A stretch of DNA of 64,000 nucleotides, from positions 248,001-312,000 of the forward strand of contig CAZDOK010000001.1 of the NCBI GenBank assembly GCA_964507025.1, given 5' to 3'. This document shows positions 49,832-57,405 of the stretch, one piece after another. Numbering within the stretch: position 1 is the stretch's first letter; each line of letters opens with the position of its first letter. The translations under genes and the position numbers were made by a program. Below the pieces are notes generated by a model. That model did not search any database, had not been told where the DNA came from, and saw only the letters and a program-made list of their open reading frames with translations. The stretch is from Amarobacter sp964507025. GTDB taxonomy: Bacteria; Chloroflexota; Dehalococcoidia; Tepidiformales; Tepidiformaceae.

Positions 49832-50116
49832 GTGGCTCGCAAAGTCCCTCGGAAGTTCTCGCTGCACTTTGGCAGTGGTGTCGTCGCGGAGGAGGCGACC
49901 TACGCCGGGGAGTACCATGAGCCGACCATCCAGCTCCTGGAATTCCACGACGGCGATGCCGCCGGGACAGTCCTCCTCCGTTTCTGCAGCTACAACCACC
50001 GAGGTGCGTTCATGCGCGACCCGCTCCTTCTCGGCGAGCCAGACATCCAGGCCCTGCGCGATGAGCTTCGCAAGACCCCGCGTATTCGCGCGCTACCACA
50101 GAGGCTTGCCGAGTGA
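49832..50116 (+). CDS. Hypothetical protein (94 aa)
   Basis: A 94-residue predicted beta-rich protein starting (GTG) ARKVPRKFSLHFGSG. GGAGG lies six bases before the GTG. A conserved-looking middle (YHEPTIQLLEFHDGD, LLRFCSYNHRGAF) is followed by a basic helix. No family was recognised. It overlaps the SDR gene by four bases (GTGA), so the two are coupled and may act in one pathway. Confidence 0.6.
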   Translation: MARKVPRKFSLHFGSGVVAEEATYAGEYHEPTIQLLEFHDGDAAGTVLLRFCSYNHRGAFMRDPLLLGEPDIQALRDELRKTPRIRALPQRLAE

Positions 50117-50919
50117 CTGAGTACCTCACCCCGCCCGGCGGCTGGCGCGCTCCCTCTGGCAGGCTCGCGGGCAAGGTCGCCATCATCACCGGGGCCGGCT
50201 CCCAGAACGAAGGCGTCGGCAACGGCCGGGCGATGGCCGTCCTCTTCGCCCGCGAAGGCGCCCGTGTACTCCTCGTCGATCGCCGCCTCGATGCGGCCGA
50301 ATTGACCCACACCTTCATCGCCGAACACGGCGGCGAGGCGGTCCCCCACGCCGCCGACGTTGCCGACCCGGCCGCATGCGACGCGATGGTCGCCGCCGCC
50401 CTCGAACGCTGGGGGCGCCTCGATATCCTCGTGAACAACGTCGGCATCGGCGTCGCCCGCACCATCGCCGATGTTTCCGACGCCGACTGGGACCTCCAGA
50501 TGCGGGTGAATGTCACCTCCATGGTGAACGCCAGCAGGCCTGCAATCGCCGCCATGCGCCAGGCGGGCGGAGGCGCCATCCTCACTACGTCGTCGATCGC
50601 CTCGCAGCGGGGCCGCGGCCTCGCTCCCTACGCCGCTTCGAAGGGCGCCGTCGAGGCCCTCACCCGCGCCATGGCCGCCGACCACGGCCGGGAGGGCATC
50701 CGCGTGAACGCCATCGCTCCCGGCCCCGCCTACACGCCCATGGTCTACGCCCGCGGAATGTCCGAGGCGGCCCGCCAGGCCCGCACGAAAGCCACCGCCC
50801 TCGGTGTCGAGGGGACCCCCTGGGACATCGCCTACGCCGCCGTCTACCTCTGCTCCGACGAAGCGCGCTGGGTCACCGGCGTGGTCCTGCCGGTCGACGG
50901 CGGTGTCCTGGTGAACTGA
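50113..50919 (+). CDS. Short-chain dehydrogenase/reductase
   Basis: A 268-residue classical SDR. The cofactor loop is TGAGSQNEGVGNGRAMA, NNVG appears in ILVNNVGIG, the Ser-Tyr-Lys triad is in TTSSIASQRG and YAASKGAVEALT, and the end VTGVVLPVDGGVLVN is typical. VDRR after strand 2 does not settle NAD versus NADP. The substrate is unknown; similar enzymes act on hydroxyacyl-CoA or sterols. The GTG start overlaps the preceding gene. Confidence 0.88.
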   Translation: MTEYLTPPGGWRAPSGRLAGKVAIITGAGSQNEGVGNGRAMAVLFAREGARVLLVDRRLDAAELTHTFIAEHGGEAVPHAADVADPAACDAMVAAALERWGRLDILVNNVGIGVARTIADVSDADWDLQMRVNVTSMVNASRPAIAAMRQAGGGAILTTSSIASQRGRGLAPYAASKGAVEALTRAMAADHGREGIRVNAIAPGPAYTPMVYARGMSEAARQARTKATALGVEGTPWDIAYAAVYLCSDEARWVTGVVLPVDGGVLVN

Positions 50920-50925
50920 CCGCGG

Positions 50926-52233
50926 TCACTCGTCGGCCCGAACCCCGCCACGCGCCGCCGGCACGATCGCCAGGAAGAACAGCCCCGTCGCCACCAGCCG
51001 TCCCGTGCCCGAGATCGCGAACGCTGCCCGGTAGCCGATCCAGTCGATGATCGCCCCACCGATGAACGGTGAAACGAACAGCGCGAAGAACACGCTGATG
51101 TGGAACAGCGCGACATACTGCTCCCGCTCCTCTTCCGGCGTCACCTCCAGCAGCCCCTGGAAGTTCGCCAGGTTGAATGCGGCCCACATCAACCCGCCGA
51201 TGATGTTCGGTGCGAGCACCATCCACGGCTCAGTGATGAACACCCACATGATCGGGAGCGTTGGAAGCACGACCAGCGACATCCGCGTCAGCCAGAGCGA
51301 ACCGCGCCGCGCCATCATCTCCCCGAACACCAGCTGCCCGATCAAAGCTGAGACCGCGCTCGATGTGGTCAGCCAGCCGACATCGAAGTTCGAGGCGCCG
51401 AGGTCTTCCTTCAGGTACACGTTGAAAAACGGACCCGCGATCATCGTTGCGAAGTGCAGCGCAAACGTGGCGACCAGGAATGTCCGGAAGCGCGGCTTGC
51501 GCAACAGCTGGGCGGGCCGCAGCGGGGCGGACGCCGGCGCCTCGCGCCTGGGAGGCTCCGGGATGAGCGCGTACGCCACGGTCGCGCACATGCCGAGCGC
51601 AAACGATACCGCCAGGGCCACCACGTAGCCGCCCGGGAATCCCCACCAGTCCAGCACAAGTCCGCCAAGCGGAGTGACTGCCAGCAGCGCCATCTGGATA
51701 GCAAAATTCCGCGATGCGAAGTACTTCGCCCGGAGTGCGTCCGGGATGATGTCGGCTGCCAGCGATGTCCAGGCCGGGACGGTGAAGTTCCCAAGGAACG
51801 CTCGTACCGCGAACAACACAATTACCAGGTAGAGCGCCGTCTGGCCGCTCGCGAGAGCGACGACGAGCGCGCTCGCCAACAGGAGCAGTCGCGCGAGGAT
51901 CCCGGCGTAAAACACCACCATCCATCGGCGTGAGCTGGCCTTCCGTGCGGCAAGCGCCCCGGGATACAGCGCCAGCATCGCTCCGAAGCTCTGGGATGCG
52001 CTCAGGAGCCCGATCTGGAGCGCATTTGCCCCCAGGGCGGCTGCGAGCAGCGGCAGGTAGGCGAGGATGAAGGCATCCTGTGCTGCAGCGAAGAATCCAT
52101 CCGCCCAGAACGCCCGCAGCGCGATGGGGACCCTGTTCGCCTCGAGGCGCGAGCCATCGTGATCCCCGGGCTCATGCCGCAGGGCCAACCCGGTCGCCGC
52201 GACCCCGGCCATCGACCGGGCGAGCCTCTTCAC
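50926..52233 (-). CDS. MFS transporter
   Basis: A 435-residue membrane protein with about 12 hydrophobic helices. It is divided by a central cytoplasmic loop (EPPRREAPASAPLRPAQLL) and shows an amphipathic GGYVVALAVSF helix. The substrate is unknown. GGAGG stands five bases before the GTG start at 52233. It converges on the SDR gene, six bases apart. Confidence 0.82.
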   Translation of the reverse strand: MKRLARSMAGVAATGLALRHEPGDHDGSRLEANRVPIALRAFWADGFFAAAQDAFILAYLPLLAAALGANALQIGLLSASQSFGAMLALYPGALAARKASSRRWMVVFYAGILARLLLLASALVVALASGQTALYLVIVLFAVRAFLGNFTVPAWTSLAADIIPDALRAKYFASRNFAIQMALLAVTPLGGLVLDWWGFPGGYVVALAVSFALGMCATVAYALIPEPPRREAPASAPLRPAQLLRKPRFRTFLVATFALHFATMIAGPFFNVYLKEDLGASNFDVGWLTTSSAVSALIGQLVFGEMMARRGSLWLTRMSLVVLPTLPIMWVFITEPWMVLAPNIIGGLMWAAFNLANFQGLLEVTPEEEREQYVALFHISVFFALFVSPFIGGAIIDWIGYRAAFAISGTGRLVATGLFFLAIVPAARGGVRADE

Positions 52234-52426
52234 GCAGTCCTCCAGCCCGAGAGGGGGCCTGGCGGCTATTGTCTCCGGTCACTGCTTACGCTCATCAATC
52301 AGGTGAACCGCTCGTCGATGGCCGCCGCTGCCATGCATGCGATCCCGCTCCCGGCATTCACCTTGAGTTCACCTGCGTCACCCACTCGATCTACTCCGGC
52401 ACTGCCCGGGTGCCGAATTCTCAGAC

Positions 52427-54682
52427 ATGAGGGTGCGTCGTTTCGCGGTCGTGGCTGTCCTGGCGGTCGTCTTGAGCATGACTTCGAGCGGGCCGCTCGG
52501 TCGGAGCACCCGGGCACAATCGTTCGAAATCCCCTACGGTGTCGCCTCCGAGAGCTACTACCGTCTCGATACCTCCACGGGCGCCATCTCCGTGTCGATC
52601 CACGCGGAGTACATCAACCTGCAGACCGCGGAGCTCGTCTCCCTGCCGGTGTGGGTGATGCCGGGAGCGAAGGACGTCGTCGTCAAGGCCGGGGACCAGG
52701 TACTCGAACACCAGCTCACTCCTGGCTCCGAGGCAGCCGCCGTAGCCGGCATCGCCGAGGCAAAGCTCCCAAAGCCGCTGAAGAAGAACCTGCGCATCAC
52801 CCTCGATACCACCTACACCCTGGGCCAGAACTCGGGCTCGCTCATTACCATCGAGCCGGGAGCAATCGAAACGCCGTTCATCGGCCAGGGACATGGGTCC
52901 TTCGTCTTCATCGATGTGCCGAAGAACGCTGACAACGTGCTCGACCCCGGATGCCTGGTGGCCGCTGACCAGCCCGGTGATGTGAAAGACGCCGGGCTCG
53001 AACGCTGGGTCTGCGGCGACGTCCTGCTTATTGCGCTCGCCACCGACGACGCCGACACGCTGGCCCGCTGCGCCGCGCTCGATAACCGCTGCCGCCAGCG
53101 GGTCGAAGCCGCGGTCTTCTCCGCTTACGTGCTGTCCGTCAGCGATGAATCCAAGCGTGGCGTGCTGGAATCCCCCGTCAAGATGCCCGATGGGCGCGAA
53201 GTCACGCTGACGCTGAAATACTTCAAGCGCGATCAGGCCTGGGCCGACCGCCAGTTCGACATCGCGAAGCGGGCATTCCCACTGCTCGAAAAGGCCTTCG
53301 GCTTCCCGTACCCCTTCGATCGGGTCACCATGCGCCAGTCCCACCACATCGACGCCATCGGTGCGGCTGGCGTCGCATTCTCGAAAACGGGCGATGTCCT
53401 CCTTGCAACTGACACCGGTGGCGTTGACGACGAAGTCACCGTCCACGAGCTTGCCCACCAGTGGGCCGGCAATACTCAGCTGAGCAAGCCCTGGCTCTGG
53501 GAAGGACTGGCGGAATGGGGCACCCGCGTGGTCGCGCCGGAACTGGGCATTTCGCCGCGCGATTGGGGCTGGAAAGACTTCGGCGTGAGTTTTCCGCTTT
53601 CCCAGTGGGGTACCATGCTCGGCGGACCCGCGGAGTACTGGTACGGTCGTTCTGGCGCCTTCTGGTTTGCCTATGAGGAAGCCATCGGCGGCCGCGAGAA
53701 GATGACCGAGGTCCTCTCCCGCATCGACGACGATCCCGCGCGCTGGCGCCTGCAGGACCGCTGGTTCCTCGACCAGGGTGAGTGGGTCGGCGATCGCAAG
53801 CTCGACCAGCTGTTCCTCGACTGGGTATTCAACGCCGACACCGCGCGCCCTCTCCTCGAATCCCGCCGGGCGGCCAAGGACCAGGTTGGCGCCATGACAG
53901 TGCGGGCGGTTGCGCTCGGCCTCAGTGGCCTCCCCACCGACATCTACGACAACCTGATGGCATGGTCGTTCGACGCCATCGTCCGGCAGGTCGCCACGGC
54001 CAACGAGATCCTGGACTCGTACGAAAGCGTGCTCAAGCTCAGCGCTGAAGCCGGGCTCGGCACGCCCGGTGCAGTGGCGAACTCATGGAGCACGACCACC
54101 CTGGCCCGGACAGCGGTGGTGGTCGAGGACCAGCGCCAGGCCGTTCTCTCCATCGTCTCCGCGACCGAACAACTTGCCGAACGTTCGGACGATCCCGCCG
54201 TACAGGCCGCGCTCGCCGAAGCCCGCGAGAAGTACAACGCGTCAGACTTCACAGGGGCGCGCTCTGCGGCCACAGGTGCCATCACGGGCGTCTACAACCA
54301 CGAAGCCGCAGGGAAGATGATCGCGCTCGCCAAAGAGAAGCAGGGAACGTTCAAGGCGGGGTTCCTCGGTCGCATCGGCATGCTCTTCAGCGACCCGGAT
54401 GGCGACCTCAAGAAGGCAGAGGCGGCCTACGCTGCCGGGGATGGTTCGGCTGCACTTGAACTCTCCCGCGGTGCCTACGACACCTGGAACGAAGCCAGCC
54501 GGCGAGGCATCCAGCGACTCGCCATCCTCGCTGGTCTCATGGCCGGCCTGAGTTTCCTTGTCTACTTCCTACTCCAGCGCATGGAGCGCGTTCCCGCTCC
54601 TAAGCGCCCCGGCGAAGGCCATTACATCGAGATCTCCGACGAGCGCCGTGGAGGCTGGCGCGACTGGGAGAACACCCAGTGA
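52427..54682 (+). CDS. Extracytoplasmic gluzincin (M1-like) metallopeptidase
   Basis: A 751-residue exported protein. A signal peptide (residues 1-31), a beta-rich N-terminal region, and a peptidase core with the zinc motif VHELAHQWAGNTQ near residue 345 and the third ligand in WLWEGLAEWGTR 19 residues later, the M1/gluzincin pattern. The GAMEN exopeptidase motif of true M1 enzymes is not seen; the corresponding place reads IGAAGVAFSK. A C-terminal helix (LAILAGLMAGLSFLVYFLL, about 705) anchors it to the membrane with a short cytoplasmic tail. It stands alone. Confidence 0.85.
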   Translation: MRVRRFAVVAVLAVVLSMTSSGPLGRSTRAQSFEIPYGVASESYYRLDTSTGAISVSIHAEYINLQTAELVSLPVWVMPGAKDVVVKAGDQVLEHQLTPGSEAAAVAGIAEAKLPKPLKKNLRITLDTTYTLGQNSGSLITIEPGAIETPFIGQGHGSFVFIDVPKNADNVLDPGCLVAADQPGDVKDAGLERWVCGDVLLIALATDDADTLARCAALDNRCRQRVEAAVFSAYVLSVSDESKRGVLESPVKMPDGREVTLTLKYFKRDQAWADRQFDIAKRAFPLLEKAFGFPYPFDRVTMRQSHHIDAIGAAGVAFSKTGDVLLATDTGGVDDEVTVHELAHQWAGNTQLSKPWLWEGLAEWGTRVVAPELGISPRDWGWKDFGVSFPLSQWGTMLGGPAEYWYGRSGAFWFAYEEAIGGREKMTEVLSRIDDDPARWRLQDRWFLDQGEWVGDRKLDQLFLDWVFNADTARPLLESRRAAKDQVGAMTVRAVALGLSGLPTDIYDNLMAWSFDAIVRQVATANEILDSYESVLKLSAEAGLGTPGAVANSWSTTTLARTAVVVEDQRQAVLSIVSATEQLAERSDDPAVQAALAEAREKYNASDFTGARSAATGAITGVYNHEAAGKMIALAKEKQGTFKAGFLGRIGMLFSDPDGDLKKAEAAYAAGDGSAALELSRGAYDTWNEASRRGIQRLAILAGLMAGLSFLVYFLLQRMERVPAPKRPGEGHYIEISDERRGGWRDWENTQ

Positions 54683-54692
54683 CCGCTTCCGG

Positions 54693-55580
54693 TTAGATGC
54701 CGGCCGCTTTCAGTCCGAGGCGGACCCCCACCAGGATGAGAGCTCCGGCCAGCGCGCGGAGGATCATTCCCCCGCGAACCCTGCGCGAGAGCCAGGCTCC
54801 CGCCTGCGCGCCCGGGACCGCCCCGGCGGCAAGGATTGCCGCCCTCCCCAGGGAGTTGTCCCAATGCAGCGTCCCGGTCGCGAAGTGCACCGAGACCCCC
54901 TCGGCAGCCATGAACATCAGCACGAACTGGGAGGTGGCTGCCGCGATGTGAATCGGAAAGTGCAGGATCGTCGCCATCACAGGCACATGAATCACACCGC
55001 CGCCGATTCCCAGGAGACTGCTCAAGAACCCGATGCCGCCCGAGAATGCCAGCCCCACGGGCATCCTGAACGAGTACGCGAACGTGTTCCCGTTGGCGTC
55101 CGTCACGCGCCGTCGGACCACGCCACGCCCGGTGACCGGCGGCACGATGCTCTGCTGCATCTTCCGCAGGAGCAGGTACACGCCGATGCCGGCAAGAACC
55201 ACCGCGAAGAGCCCGTCGAATGCGCGCCGGGGAATGAATCCGACCACAATGGCGCCCGCCACTGCACCCGGTAGCGTGCTGGCTGCGAACCACGCCCCGC
55301 TCCTGTAGTCGATTCGCCGCTGCCGGGCATAGGCCGCTGTTCCCGAAATGGCGTTCGCGACCACGACGAAGAGCGACATCGCCGTGATTGTCTGGGCATC
55401 CTTCTCCGGGTACAGGAGCAGCAGCACCGGCACCAGCACGAAGCCTCCGCCTGCACCAACCAGCGTGCCAAACGCGCCAACAATGAAACCGAGGGGCAAC
55501 AGCAGCAGGTCTTGCGCGTTCAGGTCGAACTCCAGCCTATCGCTGGAGCAAGTTTCCGGCGGCCCGCCCCGCCTGTCCAA
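54693..55580 (-). CDS. TauE/SafE-family sulfite/anion exporter
   Basis: A 295-residue membrane protein of the TSUP family. Each half begins with the family repeat: GAFGTLVGAGGGFVLVPVLL and SSLLGIGGGVIHVPVMATI. Eight hydrophobic helices are visible. It probably exports or imports a small sulfur or organic anion. The TTG start at 55580 was chosen because TAGCCT ends six bases before it. That hexamer overlaps the accDA stop codon. Confidence 0.85.
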   Translation of the reverse strand: MDRRGGPPETCSSDRLEFDLNAQDLLLLPLGFIVGAFGTLVGAGGGFVLVPVLLLLYPEKDAQTITAMSLFVVVANAISGTAAYARQRRIDYRSGAWFAASTLPGAVAGAIVVGFIPRRAFDGLFAVVLAGIGVYLLLRKMQQSIVPPVTGRGVVRRRVTDANGNTFAYSFRMPVGLAFSGGIGFLSSLLGIGGGVIHVPVMATILHFPIHIAAATSQFVLMFMAAEGVSVHFATGTLHWDNSLGRAAILAAGAVPGAQAGAWLSRRVRGGMILRALAGALILVGVRLGLKAAGI

Positions 55581-55586
55581 CGGACT

Positions 55587-55592
55587 AGGCTA
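55587..55592 (-). promoter_or_regulatory. Leaderless-type -10 element (TauE/SafE gene)
   Basis: TAGCCT on the minus strand, six bases (AGTCCG) before the TTG at 55580. Confidence 0.4.
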
Positions 55593-57392
55593 TACCGGTA
55601 TGTCTGTCTCGTCGCCATAGTCGAGCCGCCGCCGCATCGTCCGGCCACGCATCCTGTCGATCATCCCCCCGATCCGATCCTGCAGGTGTGCCATCCGCCG
55701 CTCGACCCGACCCCGCACCCACGAGCGTGTCGACCCGATCTCCCGGTAGCGCGCATAGCGGCGTTCGACCCGGCGCTTGCTCTTTACCCGCTGGGCACGG
55801 GCCAGTTCTCGCAGGATGCTCCGGCGCAGCAGAATCGCGGCTTCACCATGGTCGGTGTGAGCACCTTCCCCGGGCTCGGGCACCGTATGGTCCACGATGC
55901 CGAGCCGCAGGCAGTCGTGTGACGTTAGTCGCAGCCGTTCGGCAATCTCCCCCGCCTGCTCCACGCCACCGGAAAGGATCGCCGCTGCATCTTCGGGGCG
56001 CACGACCTCGTACACCGCGTTATCCATCATCAAGACACGGTCACCGACCGCCATCGCGACAGCCGCTTCCGAGTTCCCTTCGCCGGTGATGACGGCGATA
56101 GTTGGCACCGGGACTTCGAGCATGGTCGCCATGCACTGAGCGGCCGCATGGCCCAGCCCGGCTTCTTCATTCGCGAGCGAAGGCAGCGCCCCGGCCGTAT
56201 CGACCAGGCTTACCAGCGGCAACTGAAACTTGCCGGCCAGCGTCATCGCGCGCGTCGCCTTCCGGAAGCCGGCCGCCGTTATCCATCTCCCGTTCCCTTC
56301 GATTTCGTGTTGGCGCACCTGCCCCACGAACATCACCGCCTCGCCGCCGAGCGAGCCCATCCCCGTGATGACGGCCGGGTCATCCACGCCGCTGCGGTCT
56401 CCGTGCAGCTCCACGAACGAGGTCGCCATCCGGGCGATGAGTTCGGCCGTGGTTGGCCGCATGGCGTGCCGCGATATCTGCACCTGCTGCCAGGCGCTTC
56501 GTTCGGAGTGGGCGATGTGCGATTCGCGGGGTCCCTTTTGCGCTGTCAGCCTGAAGCTGTGCGCCAGCAGGTCGAGCAGCTGTGCCAGCGAGTCCCGCAG
56601 CTGGTGTCGCGGAATGACCGCATCGATGAGTCCGTGCCTGAGGTGTGCCTCCGAGGTGTGCGCATCCCGGGGGAGGTCCTGCGAGGTTGCTTCCTGGAGC
56701 GACCGAAGCGCCGCATAACCAACCAGCGCGTTGGGTTCAGCCAGGATGATGTCGGCCAGGTTCACGAAGCCCGTATACGACGAACCCGTCGTGGGATCGG
56801 TTAGCACCGCGATGTAAGGCAGGCCTGTGCGGTCGTGCCGCCGTACCGCGGCGGCGATCCGTGGTGCCTGCATGAGCGCCAGCAGGCCCTCCTGCATCCG
56901 GGTGCCCGAAGTTGAACAGATCAGCACTACCGGCACCCGCCGCGATGTCGCCTTTTCGAATGCCCGGGCCAGCCGTTCGCCGGCCGCCACCCCGATCGAT
57001 CCTCCCAGGAACGAGAAGTCGATGACTCCAATGACGAGGTCCCGGCCGTGGATCGTGCCCGTGCCCGTCAGCGCGGCCTCGGTGAGCCCCGTGCGGCGCT
57101 GTGCCTGGATCACCCGCGAGCGGTACGACTGCCGCCCCTGGAACGAGAGAGGGTCGATTGCCGTCACGCCCCGGTCGTCCTCGTGGAAGCTACCGATATC
57201 GAGGAGCGTCGCCAGCCGCTCGTCCGCGCTCAGGTGGAAGTGGAATCCACACGAGTGGCACACCCGGAACCGCTCGTACGAGCGCGACCCCTCCAGGTCG
57301 GCGCCGCAGCTCAGGCACTGTTCGTGGGCCCGCGGCTCTTCTGGCGCCTCACCCTCTTCGTGGCGGCGCAACAGCGAACGAAGATTCTTCAC
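55590..57392 (-). CDS. accDA: Acetyl-CoA carboxylase carboxyltransferase, fused beta-alpha subunits
   Basis: A 600-residue fusion. The N-terminal AccD part begins with a zinc finger (QCLSCGADLEG and RVCHSCGFHFH) and includes GVIDFSFLGGSIGVAAGERL and CSTSGTRMQEGLLALMQ. From about residue 305 comes the AccA part (VELHGDRSGVDDPAVITGMG, LVDTAGALPSLANEE, TGEGNSEAAVAMAVGDRVLM). It transfers CO2 from biotin to acetyl-CoA for fatty acid synthesis. The GTG at 57392 was chosen because TAGACT lies seven bases upstream and the finger follows closely. Confidence 0.93.
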   Translation of the reverse strand: MKNLRSLLRRHEEGEAPEEPRAHEQCLSCGADLEGSRSYERFRVCHSCGFHFHLSADERLATLLDIGSFHEDDRGVTAIDPLSFQGRQSYRSRVIQAQRRTGLTEAALTGTGTIHGRDLVIGVIDFSFLGGSIGVAAGERLARAFEKATSRRVPVVLICSTSGTRMQEGLLALMQAPRIAAAVRRHDRTGLPYIAVLTDPTTGSSYTGFVNLADIILAEPNALVGYAALRSLQEATSQDLPRDAHTSEAHLRHGLIDAVIPRHQLRDSLAQLLDLLAHSFRLTAQKGPRESHIAHSERSAWQQVQISRHAMRPTTAELIARMATSFVELHGDRSGVDDPAVITGMGSLGGEAVMFVGQVRQHEIEGNGRWITAAGFRKATRAMTLAGKFQLPLVSLVDTAGALPSLANEEAGLGHAAAQCMATMLEVPVPTIAVITGEGNSEAAVAMAVGDRVLMMDNAVYEVVRPEDAAAILSGGVEQAGEIAERLRLTSHDCLRLGIVDHTVPEPGEGAHTDHGEAAILLRRSILRELARAQRVKSKRRVERRYARYREIGSTRSWVRGRVERRMAHLQDRIGGMIDRMRGRTMRRRLDYGDETDIPV

Positions 57393-57399
57393 ACCAGAG

Positions 57400-57405
57400 A
57401 GTCTA
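57400..57405 (-). promoter_or_regulatory. Leaderless-type -10 element (accDA)
   Basis: TAGACT on the minus strand, seven bases before the GTG at 57392. It sits just downstream of the ftsK stop. Confidence 0.5.

Noticed and set aside
55592..55601. Palindrome ATACCGGTAT at the end of accDA
   Set aside because: Ten bases within coding sequence; more simply explained by codons and the nearby -10 hexamer.
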